This document shows positions 1 through 12,874 of a stretch of DNA of 64,000 nt, one piece after another. Under the pieces are notes generated by a model, which was not told the origin of the DNA, made no database searches, and worked only from the letters and a program-made list of their open reading frames with translations. This stretch comes from Immersiella caudata. Lineage: Eukaryota; Ascomycota; Sordariomycetes; Sordariales; Lasiosphaeriaceae. Position 1 is the stretch's first letter; each line of letters begins with the position of its first letter. The translations under genes were made by a program, and so were the position numbers. The DNA is taken from the NCBI GenBank assembly GCA_030512335.1, contig JAULSU010000001.1, forward strand, positions 2,604,001-2,668,000, given 5' to 3'.

Positions 1-1227
1 TTGTCTCTGGATGGCTAGTACCATAGCTGCGCAGCGGAGGGGCAGCCGCTCTGGGACAAAAAGGGAAAGGAGCAGTATTTATGTCGGGACACTGGAGCTT
101 GAGCTAGCTGTCGAGAGAGTTTGATGCTGGGCCCTTGAAAATAGATATATGCGAGCAATAGCGTCTCCCGCAGGTCCATGAAATGGAGATGCCCACACCT
201 CAACCAGAGTCCGTGGTGGTTGGTCTCTGGCTCCACCCCGCGTGCTCGAATCCTAGCAATCCTAGACTCTTGACACCCACGACGCTGGAACATATGGTGA
301 TCCATCCCGGCTCCTTTCAGGGTGCTTCCCCCACCGCGGGCGGAACCAGAGCGCATTACCCGTTGGCTACCACCCCCAGAGCACGGGCCTGAAGAGTATA
401 CTCCCCGCTGTGGCAGACACCGAGGAGGACCAGCCACCAACGGTATTTTCACGGAGCTTTCAGTCTTGGAAATCACTCTGGGTCGAGATGTTGAGAGTCG
501 TAACGGTTATCGAGTCCGCCAAAAATGGCAGAGCTCCCGAAGTCAAAGGGACGGAATCAGGTGGAGAACAATCTTGATGTGCAACCATTGAAACATGCCG
601 CTGGACGGGGGGGGGAGGTTGACGCACCCTTTGGTTGCAGCGTCGCTACCGATCTTGGGCGGCGACGGGTGTGTACACGGGGAAAATAGCAGGCCGTCAT
701 AGGGTGAGAAGGCTGCCATATTATCCTGCGGATGAACAGTTACGACGGGCTGGAAACGGAGACCGAGAGCTCCCTTGTAGGCACGTTGAAAACCCTCCGC
801 ACGAGTTGAGCGGGTGGCAGCCGTGCGTAAGACTTTGAAGGTGGGCCGCCTCTCCGCAGTCCCGGCCCACGCAGCCCGTCCGCCTTGATGCTGGTTGTCT
901 CAACCCACACACTTTTCGCCTAAGCCCATCATCGACACTTCGTCCAGTCATTGTTACCACCATTCCCATCACCGAAATCTCGCAGACGATTCGTGTCGGG
1001 ACAGCGCGCACGCTAGACACAGCCGACGGCGGGAAACAAAGCACCCAGAAGAGCCCTAGAAGACGCACCAAGACATACGTCCAGAGCCCGCAGCAACCCG
1101 ACCCAGCGAACCGCCTCGAGTCATTGAGATGACCTGAACACGCAACTTTGTCCCCCCTGATGTGGAATGGCTGTGGCCCATTAGCTAGTAGTTGGCTCTT
1201 TGATCGGCTCGGCTCCTGCTGGTGACA
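1..1227. other. Upstream region and probable 5' leader of adenylate cyclase; no gene recognised
   Basis: I see no conserved coding sequence here on either strand. The frames that stay open (for example a 153-codon minus-strand frame at 15-476) are low in complexity and resemble no family I know. The segment from about 890 to 1130 is rich in C and A on the plus strand, as is common in 5' leaders of filamentous ascomycete genes, and runs into the cyclase start codon at 1228. It is probably promoter plus leader of that gene. Confidence 0.5.
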
Positions 1228-4200
1228 ATGGGCAAGAATGATGGCTCCCGCTTCAGCTCCATGACGAGCTCCAGCACCGATAGCGCGCGCTCCAACATCA
1301 CCGTGAAGCCACTCCCCTCGACACCTTCTGGCGCGTCCGCCGCATCCCCCAATGCTACTTCACGCAGCGCCTCCCACGGGTCGCGGAGGGCTGCCCCCTC
1401 ACGACTCAAGACGGATGAGAACAGCCAACTGACGAGGTGAGTTTGTTCTGGCGTTTCTACCGGCGCCGCCGCCGCTGTTGCTGCTACTGCTCTTCTTTCG
1501 CGATGCACCGTGCCGCCGCACCTATCCGAGACCTGCCCCATCCCCAAACACGAACTGACGGGTACTTGCGCCTGCTCTCTGCCAGATCCTTCAAGGATTC
1601 CGAGCCCCAGATCTCGCCCACCTCGGTGTCGGGATCGCGCCTCGCCCTGTCGCCCTCTTCCACCGCATCCACCGCCTCCCAGCACCGTATGAGCGACCAC
1701 CGCATGAGCGATCTGGCCGGCTACCGCCGCGACCTAGCCATCCTAGACTCCTCGGGCGGACGATCGCGGGACAACCACCAGACCAATCCCGCCTCGGGCT
1801 CTCTCAGTCACCAGATTGCGCCCTGGATGTTGTCGACGGGCGGGAGCACCGCCGGCTCCAGCACCTTCTACAACGATTCGACCGATAACTTGTCCATTAC
1901 TTCCCAGCTGTCGCCGGGCATCCGGGGCCTTACCTCGCGCCCGTCGCAGACCACGGCCGGAAGCAACGACTCTCCCGACGCTGCGTATTTCACAGACGAA
2001 CGGCGGCCCTCAATTGCGAGCATCACGACGACGGCGAGCAGTCAGGGGTCGCGGACGAGTGGGGCAAGGGGCGGCCTAAGGAAGCTCCAAGGCTTCTTTG
2101 GGGAGGAGTTTCCCGGTCGGGACTCGTCCGAGACGAGTCTAATCCAGCCGAGTGGAGCGAGAGACCATCGCCAGCACTCGCAGAGCACCCGACCGCATAG
2201 GGATCGTAACTACTCGAATGCGACTGACCATGGCCGAGATGCCTCCCCATCCTCTCGACCACGAACTCCCGTCCCGGCCCCTGAGGTTGTGCCGTTTTTG
2301 TACCAGGAAGCTGATGTAGGTTTGCCCACTCAATGCGCGCGTCATTGATCTGTCGTCTGTCGGCTTTGCAAAAGCATGCAAAAGCATGCAAAAAGCAGAG
2401 CTGCCACGAAGCAGGCAGTGGCGCCTTTCAACTCCTTTCACCATTTTTATGCAGGCGCAGCCTGGCTAACACCTTCCACCAGGACATTGCTCGCTTTGGA
2501 GAAGCTCCTGTCCGAGACACCCTGAGTGGGCCGGATCGCGAACGATACGTAAACGAAGGCTCGCTGCAAAATCCCCCGAAAACCTCATCAAGCGGGCGAT
2601 CTGGTCACTCGATCGTCCACTTGCCCGGCCACCACCACAGGCACCAGAAGAGCAACGACGATCCGAGAGCGCTGAGGCCGTCGATCAGCAGGGAAGATTC
2701 GACTGCGAGCTACCCCAAGGACCGAAACAACTCGACGGCCATGTCCAGGTCGCGCGCCCAAAGCCCCACTCCCAGTGGTAATGGCAGTTATTGGGGCAGC
2801 AGTAAGCTCGGCACGCCCGACGAAAAGACGGGTTCCAGCTCGCAGAAGAAAGGCGGCATCCTGGGACGCTTTCGCGGAAAGGGGCACAAGGACAAGGAGG
2901 ACAGCGAATCGCTTAGGAAGCTCCCTGGGTCTTCACATTCACTTCAGCATCGACCGTCCAAGGCCGATATCTACTCCGAAAAGCTTGCGCTACCCGGAGA
3001 CTATGGCTTTGACTCCCGAGATAACCGGAACGCATATGGGCTGCGTCCAGATAACGGACGACAGGCGACCTTCAACAACAGGTTTCCCTTCGCGAAAAAG
3101 GGCCGCTCGAATCGGACGCACGACGACATTGATGAGCACATTGGCCCAACAGATCGGCAGGATGGGGGCACTGTGTATCATCTCGATACCAATCTCAGCG
3201 ACATGGAGGGTATCCTGAGCCGACCCCTACCCCTGACCCCTATGGACGCCGATTTCAAGACCCGGGTTGAGCCGGACAAAGCGCCCCCCAAAACCTCAGG
3301 CGGCCCGCTGGGGATCAATGGTGCGTGGAACGCCCCCGACAGTTGGGCGGTTCGCCGAAATGATGACGGCTCCTCGATGCATGTGACCGAGACCGATGAC
3401 ATTGGGAGTCCGCCTCGGCCAGAGGAGAAAGCAGTTAACTATTGCATACGGGTATTCCGAAACGATGGAACGTTTGCGACGCTCAACATGGGACTGAACT
3501 CCACTGTGGTAGATGTCATCTCACAAATCGTGAAGAAGTCGTACGTGACCGACGGCTTGGATAACTACCTCATCATTCTCAAGAAGCATGATTTGGTACG
3601 GGTTCTGGGTGCCATGGAGCGCCCGCTCCTGATGCAGAAGCGGCTGCTGGAGCAAGTCGGGTACGAAGATCGGGATAGAATCGAAGAAATCGGCCGCGAG
3701 GACAACAGCTACTTGTGCCGGTTCCTATTCCTCTCAGCGAGAGAGAGCGACTTCCACACCATTGCCAACGATGTTGGATTCCGCCCTCAACAGGGAAAGC
3801 TCAGTCACGTTGACCTGTCTGGCCGCAACCTTGTCACCATTCCTGTTCCATTGTACTCCAAGGCCGCCGAGATCATTTCACTTAACTTGTCGAGAAACTT
3901 GTCGCTGGACCTGCCTGGAGATTTTGTCCAAGCGTGTACCCAGTTGCGCGACATCAAATACTGCAACAATGAAGCCCGGAAGTTGCCAGCAAGTCTGAGT
4001 AGAGCAACCAAGCTCACCTTCCTGGACGCATCGAACAACCGGCTGGAGCACCTAGACAACGCCGACCTTAGCAAGATTAGCCTCATGCTGAAACTCAACT
4101 TTGCCAACAACAGACTCACTCGCCTCCCACAGTACCTAGGCTCGTTCAAGTATCTCAGGACGCTCAACATTTCGTCCAATCTTCTCGATACCTTTCCTGA

Positions 4201-7200
4201 CTTCCTTTGCGATCTTCAAGGCCTTCTCGATCTTGATCTGAGTTTCAACTTGATCTCTAGTATCCCAAAGTGCATCGGCAATCTGCGGGCTCTGGAGCGA
4301 TTTATCATCACGAACAACCGACTCGCTGGCCTATTGCCGCAGGATTTTGCGAAACTGACCAGTCTTCGCGAGCTGGACATCAAGTACAACAATATCACGG
4401 GAATTGACGTCCTCTCGGAGCTTCCCAAGCTGGAGATCTTCTCTGCGGAACACAACCAAATATCCCAGTTTTCTGGGACATTTGAGAGGATTAGGAGTCT
4501 GAAGCTGAACTCAAACCCGATCTCCAAGTTCGAGCTCAAAGCCCCTGTGCCAACCCTGAAAGTGCTCAACCTCAGCGGGTGCCAGCTTGCGAGCATTGAC
4601 GAGTCGTTCAACAACATGTTGAGTTTGGAGAGACTAGTCCTCGACAAGAACTATTTTGTATCGCTGCCCAACACGATCGGCAACCTCAAGAGGCTGGAAC
4701 ATTTCAGCATTGCTCATAACACTGTTAGTGAGCTTCCCCCTGAAATCGGATGCCTGACCGAGCTTCGTGTTCTCGATGTGCGTGGGAACAATATCCGAAA
4801 GCTGCCGATGGAACTATGGTGGGCAAACAAGCTCGAGACGCTGAACGCGTCTTCAAATGTGCTCGATACCTTCCCCAAACCTGCGTCCCGCCCGCCACAA
4901 CCACCCGCAGAGCCGAGCAGCTCAACCAGCACCCTTAACGGCACGAACGGGTACTCAGAGTCTTTGTCACAAACGCCCAGCGCCGAGGAGCTCGGCCTGG
5001 ACGCGTCTAGACGCCCTAGCCAGGCCTCCAGCACGCTCCTTAGCGTCGGGCCCTCGCCGGTTCCAGGTGGACCTGATAGGAAGAGTTCCTTGGTCTCGGT
5101 GTACGGTAAGGGTGGCCGGAAGACTTCAGTCATTTCTAGGAGCACAACGGCAAGCAGCACTACAGGGATGTCTTCGAATGTCACCTTCAGAAAAGACTCC
5201 GGTCTCTCGCAACGGTTGACAAACACTTTTGCTGGCTCCCTTCGCAACCTGTACCTTGCCGATAACCGGCTCGATGACGATATCTTTGATCAGATCACAC
5301 TGCTCTCCGAGCTCCGCGTCTTGAACCTCTCCTACAACGACCTCAACGACATGCCCCAGCGCTCCATCAAAAGCTGGCCTCAACTGGTGGAGCTCTACCT
5401 GTCCGGAAACGAACTCACCACGCTGCCTGCGGATGATCTGGAGGAGTACAGCCTTTTGCAGACGCTTCACATCAACAGCAACAAGTTTACCAACTTGCCA
5501 GCAGATATTTCGAGAGCCAAGAAGCTCGCCGTGCTCGACTGTGGAAGCAACTCGCTGAAGTACAATATTGCCAATGTTCCATACGATTGGAACTGGAACC
5601 TCAATCCCAACCTCAGGTTCCTCAACCTCTCGGGAAATAGACGGCTAGAGATCAAACAAACCTACCCCACCACGGCAGCGCAGGCCCGGGAGCAGCTGAC
5701 AGACTTCAGCCGCCTCGTCAATCTGAGGGTGCTGGGCCTGATGGACGTGACATTGACTCAGCCCAGCATCCCCGATCAGAGCGAGGATCGGCGTGTTAGG
5801 ACGTCGGGCTCGCTCGCGGGTTATTTGCCATATGGCATGGCTGACACGCTGGGCAAAAATGAGCATCTTTCAACCATTGACTTGGTAGTTCCGCGCTTCA
5901 ACTCGTCCGACACGGAGACTCTGCTCGGACTGTTCGATGGGCAAGCCCTCAGCAGCGGTGGCTCTAAAATAGCCAAGTACCTACACGAGAATTTCGGTCA
6001 CATCTTTGCCGATGAGCTCAAAGCGCTGAAGTTCAAGCTGAATGAAACCCCTGAGGACGCTCTACGGCGCGCCTTCCTCGCGCTCAACAAAGACCTTGTC
6101 ACGGTAGCGATCCAGCACACCGAAGAGAGGCCGGTCATGTCACACCGTGGCTCAACGGCGCCCCCTGTGGTTCTCAGCAAAGAGGACCTTGGCTCCGGTG
6201 GTGTTGCGACAGTGGCCTACTTGCAGGGCCAGGAGCTGTATGTCGCCAATGTGGGGGACATCCAAGCCATGATGTTATCGTCGGACGGTAGCCACAGGCT
6301 GTTGACCAAGAAGCACGATCCCGCGGATTCTCATGAGCGTCGTCGCATTCGCGATGCTGGCGGTTGGGTCTCTCGGAACGGGCGACTCAACGATTCTCTC
6401 GAAGTGTCTCGGGCGTTTGGATACCTCGACTTGATGCCCGCCGTGCAGGCCGCACCCCACGTTACTCACGTTACAGTCCGCGAGCAAGACGACACTGTTT
6501 TGATCGCCACTCGAGAGCTGTGGGAGTATCTCTCTCCGGGCTTGATTGCCGACATCACACGCTCCTCGCGCCACGACCTGATGCGTGCAGCGCAGAAGCT
6601 ACGAGATATCGCGATGGCCTACGGCTCAACCAACAAGATCATGGTTATGATGATCAGCTTGGCCAATTTGAAGCAGAGGAACGAGCGCTCGCGGATGCAT
6701 AGGGGACAGAGCATGTCGTTCTTTTCGCTACCTGGTGACGAGCTGAACGCGGTAGCCATGCGCAAGGCCAGGAAAGCCAAGGGTGATGCTCCTCTTGATT
6801 CTGTTCTGAGCCGTCTCGAGGCTGAGGTGCCAGCTCCGACGGGCCTCATCGCGATTGTCTTCACAGATATCAAGAACTCCACGCAGCTCTGGGAGACATA
6901 CCCCGAGGCGATGCGGTCGGCCATTAAGTTACACAACGAGGTCATGCGCCGACAGCTCAGGAGAATCGGCGGGTTCGAGGTCAAGACAGAAGGAGATGCG
7001 TTCATGGTCTCCTTCCCGACTGCTACTTCTGCTCTGCTTTGGTGCTTTGCCGTGCAGAACTCCCTTTTAGCCGTCAACTGGCCGACCGAGATGTTGAACT
7101 CCGTCAGCTGCCAGGCTGTTTTTGATCGAGATAACAAGCTGATCTTCAAGGGCTTGTCGGTGCGCATGGGCATTCACTGGGGCGAGCCGTTAGCCGAGCC

Positions 7201-8105
7201 TGATCCGGTGACACGCCGTATGGATTACTATGGACCAATGGTCAACAAGGCCAGTCGCATTTCGGCTGTTGCCGATGGTGGTCAGATTGCCGTATCCTCT
7301 GACTTCATCTCGGAAATCCAACGGTGCCTCGAAACTTACCAGGAGTCGTCGAGCGTTGGTGACGACGGCCTGGAAGATGACAACTTCGCCAAGGCCATCC
7401 GCTCAGAGCTCAGGTCACTGTCCAGCCAAGGCTTCGAAGTAAAGGACATGGGCGAGAAGAAGCTCAAAGGGCTCGAAAACCCCGAATTTGTCTACTCGCT
7501 CTATCCGCATGCGCTGGCGGGCAGAATCGAGCAGCACACAGCGCACGAGCGGTCCCAGGCATCGACGGCGTTCCCACAGCAGGATAGGCCTGCTGTGCTC
7601 AGCCCAGGTAGCGAGCTTTCCATCAACCCTGAAGATATATGGGGCCTCTGGCGCGTGGCGCTGAGATTGGAGATGATTTGCAGCACACTCGAGGAGTACG
7701 GCGGAAGGGGCTTGCAGCCGCCGGAGACAGAGCTTCTGGATCGGATGAAGCAGAGAGGTGGAGAGGTCACGGAGCGGTTCTTGGTTAATTTCATGGAGCA
7801 TCAAGTTAGCCGGGTTGAGGTAGGTGGTTATTTTGCTTGTGTTGAAAAGAGGATAGAAAGCTAACGGATGGCAGACGTGCATCTCTACCCTGACAATGCG
7901 ACACATAGCCATAGGCGGAGGGCCGATTGCGCAGTTGAGTGACTTGCGGGCGCCCATGACGGACATCCTCAAGGCCTTCATGTCGCAGCTCACTGAACTT
8001 CACCAGTACAAGGCCAAATACGGCCCCTTGGATGGCCAGACCAATGGCCGAGTCCAAGATCTCGGCGAGACAAGCAGCGATGGTAGTGAGACGGAGCAGG
8101 AATAA
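1228..8105 (+). CDS. CYR1: Adenylate cyclase (fungal, Ras-responsive, LRR-PP2C-class III cyclase)
   Basis: Makes cAMP from ATP and so feeds protein kinase A; fungal members sit at the membrane periphery and respond to Ras and G-alpha. Four exons: 1228-1436, 1586-2315, 2483-7819 and 7875-8105, with GTGAGT or GTAGGT-type donors and consistent phase, giving 2168 residues, near the size of family members. Domains in order: disordered Ser-rich N-terminus (1-620), Ras-association domain (about 628-730), leucine-rich repeats (about 750-1105), a Ser/Thr-rich linker (about 1107-1222), more LRRs (about 1230-1370), PP2C-like domain (about 1420-1710), and class III cyclase catalytic domain (about 1766-1940) with the metal-binding motif FTDIKNST and the TEGDAF motif. 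The C-terminal exon ends in an acidic tail. The ATG at 1228 is used because the frame upstream offers only a GTG. Known family names are cr-1, CYR1 and acyA. Confidence 0.97.
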
Positions 8106-9416
8106 ACGTCTTGAGTGCCACGACATACATAAACACCAAACGACACACACCATTTTCATGACGAACGTACGGACGGGTTCTCTTTATTTATTTTTTGCCG
8201 AATTGTTGGTTGATGGAATCACCTAAACTTCATGGATACCCCCTAAGCGGCGCTTATCTGGCACGGCACGGCACGGCAACTTTATCTCTCTCTCCTTCAC
8301 ACCCGCCTGTATTATTGGCGAGGGCATGAGAGCTTTTGTCCCATCTGTTTCGGTTCGGAACGACGGAAAGGCTTTCAAGGCACGGACTTTTGAGGACTTT
8401 CGGGAGGACAAGGCTGTCGAGAATCAACATCATCGTTTCAGGGTATGGCATGGGTGTGCATACCTGTACGCACTTGACCTACATGTCAGCGAAGCAGGCA
8501 GGCTCTTTTTGGTTGTATATGAGGGGGATCGAGATACTTTGGCGTTTATGAGTTGGATTGGGAATGGGGTTGGTTTCACGGAGCGTTGCTTTAAGGACTG
8601 GGGCTTGCTTGCTTCGCCTCTTTATTTTTGGGTGGAAGAACGGGGAGAAGAAGGCTGGGAGTGCTGCGGACGCAGAGATTAGTCGGTTTTGGTTTGGCTT
8701 GGTTGGGTTCCTTCTGCGTTTATGGTGGGGAAGCGGTGGAGTTGGAGTTTGTTTGTGGTGGGTAGGGAGGTGATGGGGATAGTTTGTAGTATTACGTGGT
8801 AGGGGACGAAGTGGTAGTATTTACCGTATTCAATGGTTCATGACTGTGGCTTTTCCACTTTGCGCTTAATTCGTGAGGTGCTGTGTATGTATTTGGAGGG
8901 GGTCTGGGTGGCGGGTTAGGAAGGGAGTTGGATACTGATTATAAGCCGGTTGTAAAATGGATGAAAGGGAGTTAGAGCCCGTTCGGAAACAGATTGCGAC
9001 AGTGATAACTATGGTCTGTAAGACATCTAAAATGTGTTGAGAAGAGGATTACGAGAGGGTTGACAACGGGTTTGACAAAGTCCAGTAGGCATTTTTGCGC
9101 GTTCAGTGAAGGTTCTAGAGAGAATTATCAAAGTGCCCATCCTCGTATGGGCCGCAACAGAAGACGGGACAAATGCTAGAGATATCTGAGGTAGGAAAAA
9201 ACCTACTTCACACCCGCTGACTGAGATCGACCAACACCATCGATTTCAAGTTCAAGGGAGATTGTAGATGAACAGCAAATAGTGAAAGCGACCAGAGCCG
9301 AACCCCTATGAAACGACCTATAACGTCCCCTGAGGCCTCATAACAATCGTGACTACCCGTACGGATCATGCTGCCCCTTTTTTGCAAGCCTCCTTCCCAA
9401 AACTCCTCGCCAACAA

Positions 9417-9453
9417 CCAAGTCTAACCTTATCACCAAGTCTAACCTTATCAC
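9417..9453. repeat. 18-bp unit repeated twice in tandem
   Basis: The unit CCAAGTCTAACCTTATCA occurs at 9417-9434 and again, with no spacer, at 9435-9452. It lies in the intergenic region upstream of YOS1. No function is evident, and a replication-slippage duplication is the simplest reading. Confidence 0.85.
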
Positions 9454-9490
9454 TGCAATTTTAGCCCCCTAAAGACCTTTGAAGGAACCG

Positions 9491-9501
9491 AGGGTTAGGG
9501 T
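9491..9501 (+). promoter_or_regulatory. Telobox-like element upstream of YOS1
   Basis: AGGGTTAGGGT is 1.8 copies of the TTAGGG telomere unit, 345 bp upstream of the YOS1 start codon and in the sense orientation of the gene. Interstitial teloboxes act as binding sites for Myb-type telobox factors (Tbf1 or Rap1 type) in other fungi. Its role here is inferred from position only. A second copy in the same relative orientation lies upstream of DUS2. Confidence 0.4.
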
Positions 9502-9845
9502 ATGTCCCGAGCTTTGACGCCACATCGCCAAAGCTCCACCCATTGGCTCCCTGACGCAGCCAGACACCTTGTCCTCGAAACGCAGCCATCTTACGTGGAA
9601 ACTTGAAAGCTTGCCTTGCGCAAATTGCCAACTTCCATAATTTCCACAAAAACTCAACAACGAAACGAGCGGAAGCGGAATTTTACCTGCGCACGACGAT
9701 TAATCGCGACCCGACGAGTTGGGGCGCGCGAGGCCCACGACGACGATCACCCGCTTTGTTTAGGGCAAGCTGTGCGACTTTGCAACGCCGACGAACGACG
9801 ACGAGATATTCTGTCCGAGAGAGAGCAAGATATTCGGCGGTCAGG

Positions 9846-10399
9846 ATGTATTTGCTGGGGAGTTTTGTCTACAGTGCGTAGCGCTCTGCCCATCCAGGCC
9901 ATGGGAGAGTCTGGGGCGGTCGAGGTTGGGATAGAGGCTGACTGGGGGCTACAGCAACGATCCTGCTAATCAACGCAGTGGCAATCCTGTCCGAGGACAG
10001 GTTTCTTGCGAGGAGTAGGTCTTTTCTGGTTCTATAATCTGAGGAGGGGGCAGGCGGGGGGCAAGGGGGCAAAAGGAGGATGGAAGCCCTTGCTCCGGGC
10101 TTGTCTCCTGTTCCTCTCCCTCGGGGATTGGAAGCGGATTGAAGAGTCGAGTTCGAAGGTGGACGTGTGCTAACTGAAACAGTTGGCTTGGCTTCGGTGA
10201 GCAACGATGCTTTTGGGCAAAACGCAGACCAGAGCGTCAAGGCGAAGATCATCAACTTGATTGCCAGCGTGCGCATGGTCATGAGGAGTATGTGCGCCCT
10301 TGCGCTGATCGTAATCGCACGGTAAACTAATCGTCACTTCTAGTACCACTGATTGTGATCAATACGTTCATCATACTCTATGAGCTCATCCTGGGTTGA
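9846..10399 (+). CDS. YOS1: Yos1-family ER-Golgi transport protein
   Basis: Small integral membrane protein of the Yip1-Yif1-Yos1 complex, needed for COPII vesicle transport from ER to Golgi. Four exons: 9846-9873, 9955-10014, 10183-10287 and 10344-10399, in consistent phase, encoding 82 residues, against about 85 in yeast. The joined protein has an N-terminal hydrophobic stretch ending in LLINAVAILSEDRFLARIG, the family signature, then a central segment with KAKIINLIASVR, and a C-terminal hydrophobic segment ending INTFIILYELILG. Each intron has a GT donor, a CTAAC/CTGAC-like branch point and an AG acceptor. No single frame is longer than about 35 codons, so the gene is easily missed by ORF calling. 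Confidence 0.93.
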
Positions 10400-11122
10400 G
10401 AGGCGGTGAGAAGCTTGGTGGGTCGAACTCGTTGGAACCCCCGCTGCCTTCGCCCCGTCGAGGCACGCAGCTGGCGCAATGGAGGCGAAGATGGTAATCC
10501 GAGGCTTGTATGCCTCAATGTTGGATGATAGACTTGGTAGGCTGCGGCGGAAGGTTCTTTCTGAGCAGCGCACAGATAGATGAGCATCGGGAACCTGGCG
10601 GGTGGCGACGCGATGAGAGCCGGTTCTTGCACAAGAAAACACTCAACTTGTACTAAGTACTGATAAAGCACATTGCTCCTGGCATGGATGATACACCTCC
10701 CTACCTGGGTAATCAGAGAGAGTCTGTCACTCCGGCGCTGTGCCGACCCTTGCAAGGACTCATATGGCCCACCAGAAGGAAGCAGCGCCACGAAGCCCAG
10801 CTGCTTCTATTGTCAACTTGAGCTTACGTTATCCCTTCACGGTTATTCGCGATCTCTGACTTCCCAAGTTCAACAGAGAACATGGCCCGCTCTCCCCAAA
10901 GCTTCCGGTCCGACGACAAGTGGACCAAATCCCAAGCTCCCCATTGGCCAAACCTTTTCACAGTGGGGCACATCTCGACCTTCAAGAAATCCATCGACCT
11001 GCATCAAGAACACCCGATTCACATATCGACCACCGCAACCGCGACACCGTCGCAACCTCAACCCGCCAAACTGCACCGCTCATATCCCCTCGGCACGCGC
11101 GGCGCCGCGACTCATCCTCAAA
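10400..11122. other. Intergenic between YOS1 and CMC2; no gene recognised
   Basis: Contains the YOS1 3' flank and the CMC2 upstream region. The last 250 bp are strongly C-rich on the plus strand, like a fungal 5' leader. The open frames here carry no recognisable domain. Confidence 0.5.
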
Positions 11123-11441
11123 ATGCATCCCCACCTCCACACAAAAGACAACATGGGTACGCCCCCCCCCCAATCCGCACAACTCCCCACCCGTCGCGTG
11201 ACATGATCCCCCGCTAACTATCTCACCAACAGCCTGCGAAGAGGTCATGAACGCCCTCGAAGAATGCCACGCTCGAGGATTCATGTGGAAGGCCATGGGC
11301 ATGTGCAACGATGCAAAGGCGAATTTGGTGCAGTGTCTCAAGGCGGAGAGGTGGAAGAGCCAAAGCACGAATCGGGGGAATGTGGCGGACAAGAAGGAGA
11401 GGATACGGCAAAAGTGGAGGGAGATCGATGAGAACTCATAA
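11123..11441 (+). CDS. CMC2: Cmc2-like twin CX9C cytochrome c oxidase assembly protein
   Basis: Small protein of the mitochondrial intermembrane space that takes part in cytochrome c oxidase biogenesis. Two exons, 11123-11156 and 11233-11441, encode 80 residues. The N-terminus MHPHLHTKDN is typical of the Cmc2 family. Exon 2 supplies both CX9C motifs (CEEVMNALEEC and CNDAKANLVQC), expected to form two disulfides in a helical hairpin after import by the Mia40 relay. A basic and Glu-rich tail follows. The intron has a GTAC donor followed by a pyrimidine and A-rich acceptor ending CCAACAG. The start is fixed by the conserved N-terminus. Confidence 0.93.
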
Positions 11442-11621
11442 GGATGGAAGTTTATCGGGACAATCAAGGTGTAAGAGTAAGAGTAGGAGGTGGATGGATG
11501 GTGAGCGATCAAGATTCACGGCCATATCCGACGGACACGTATGTACAACACTGCTTCAAGCCGGCTTTTCTCTTCTTTTTGCTGTTCTCGCGGTATCTAC
11601 AGCGCCCACTGCCCTCTACGA

Positions 11622-12051
11622 CTAAGCACGGAGAGCACTCCCGAACGTGTACAGCCCATAGGTAGCAAGGAGGGACAGCGCAGTAGGGATTGGCTTGCGA
11701 CCGCGAATGGCGCGCGGGATCGAAGAACCCGCCAGCACGACGGATGCAAGGAGCGCAAGCTCAACGCCGTAAGGCCCCGCGTTTTGGATCTGCAACCCTC
11801 CGAGTCCGTCTACGTTGGAATTGAGGTTAGCCATTGCTTTTGGTCCAAGAGCGAAACTCGGTAGAAAACATACAGAGCGTGCCGACGGAGACACCAGCAA
11901 TGATAGACGGCTTGCTTCCGGTGCGAGCGAAGCCGATAATTCCACCCGACGCCGTCAACGCGGCGAGGACAAACGCGGGGAGCTCCAGACCCTGCGCTAT
12001 GTTAGCTTCTCGCTGTGCGCCCGTCGCAACGGGTTTGAGTCTACGCACCAT
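11622..12051 (-). CDS. TMEM14 family small membrane protein
   Basis: A 102-residue protein with the TMEM14 (UPF0136) pattern: paired hydrophobic helices separated by short Gly-rich loops (ELPAFVLAALTASGGIIGF; SIIAGVSVGTLYGLGG; ELALLASVVLAGSSIPRA; PTALSLLATYGLY). Animal TMEM14 proteins are mitochondrial and linked to porphyrin transport; the fungal role is less clear. Exons on the minus strand: 12051-12049, 11991-11874 and 11809-11622, with introns of 57 bp (GTGCGT donor, CTAAC branch, GCAG acceptor) and 64 bp (GTATGT donor). The first coding exon is the ATG alone, and splicing gives MGLELPAF as in relatives. Without this splice the frame would start with 22 extra residues (MVRRLKPVATG...) that look unlike the family. 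The stop is 180 bp from the convergent CMC2 stop. Confidence 0.88.
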
Positions 12052-12874
12052 TTTAGTTTTGGTAATTGGCGTGAGAAACGGTGTGTTTTTTGGTGTTGTT
12101 GTTTGTCTGTAGTCTGTCCTTTGTGAATTTGGTTGCGTTGCTGGAGCTCTCGGACCTTGATGGTGGAGGGGCGGCCGGAGGTCGGGGTCTGACGGACACA
12201 GAGCTCAGCTGGCTGGCTGGGTCGTTCAGGGGGACGGGAGAGGGAATGGGGGGCGCTGGCCAATGGGAGAGGGGCGTTTTGGGGTACCTTTACGGAGGGC
12301 GGGGGAGGGGTGACGTCAGAGTAGATCCTAACACTTGCACGGCTCGGTTGGGAGGATTGGGAATGCGCTGCGACGATGCGGGTTGGGAAGGCTTACTGTG
12401 TCCGTTTTGGATAGGGGTTGTGGGCTGTGGTTTAGAAGGGGGGGGTGTGGCTTGTTCCATTCTTTGAGGGAGGTCAAGTCCGTTGAGAATAGACACCTGG
12501 CTGCCTGGCCTTTTCCGATTTTGACTCTCTTGCTTGTAGTACCTGAATTACAATCGAATGCTTCGAGCTGGGCTAATTGGTAACGAATCTGCTACTCTAC
12601 TTCATGTTGAAACGCTTTGGTGTCTTTCCCCAAACTCACGTTCGAGAACAGCAGCAATGGGCAGTTTGGAACCTTAGAGAACGACCGCCTTGGAACTTAG
12701 GCAATCGTAACCGTTCGAAAGTCTAGATAACTTACTACTTCAGACACTTACAATCCAAAAAAAAAAACCAGCACTGTTATTGCGTTTTACAAGGAATCGC
12801 CATATGCCCGTGAACGCTGCCCCTCCCGCCTTATGTTCAAGAGGAGGGTTGTTTACCCACTGTTACATCGGAAA
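12052..12874. other. Upstream region of the TMEM14 gene and tRNA 5' flank
   Basis: From about 12130 to 12480 the plus strand is very G-rich, so the sense strand of the TMEM14 gene is C-rich, as expected for its leader and promoter. A CCAAT sequence is present near 12260. From about 12720 on, a run of A residues and the tRNA flank follow. No other gene recognised. Confidence 0.5.

Larger units (their letters stand above)
8106..9845. other. Intergenic: cyclase 3' flank and YOS1 upstream region
   Basis: No protein or RNA gene recognised. The first part should hold the cyclase 3' UTR. The middle (about 8900-9460) is more AT-rich than the flanking genes. Two small sequence features stand out: an 18-bp direct tandem duplication at 9417-9453 and a telomere-like box at 9491-9501. 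An inverted CCAAT box lies near 9540 (CCATTGGC). Confidence 0.5.
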
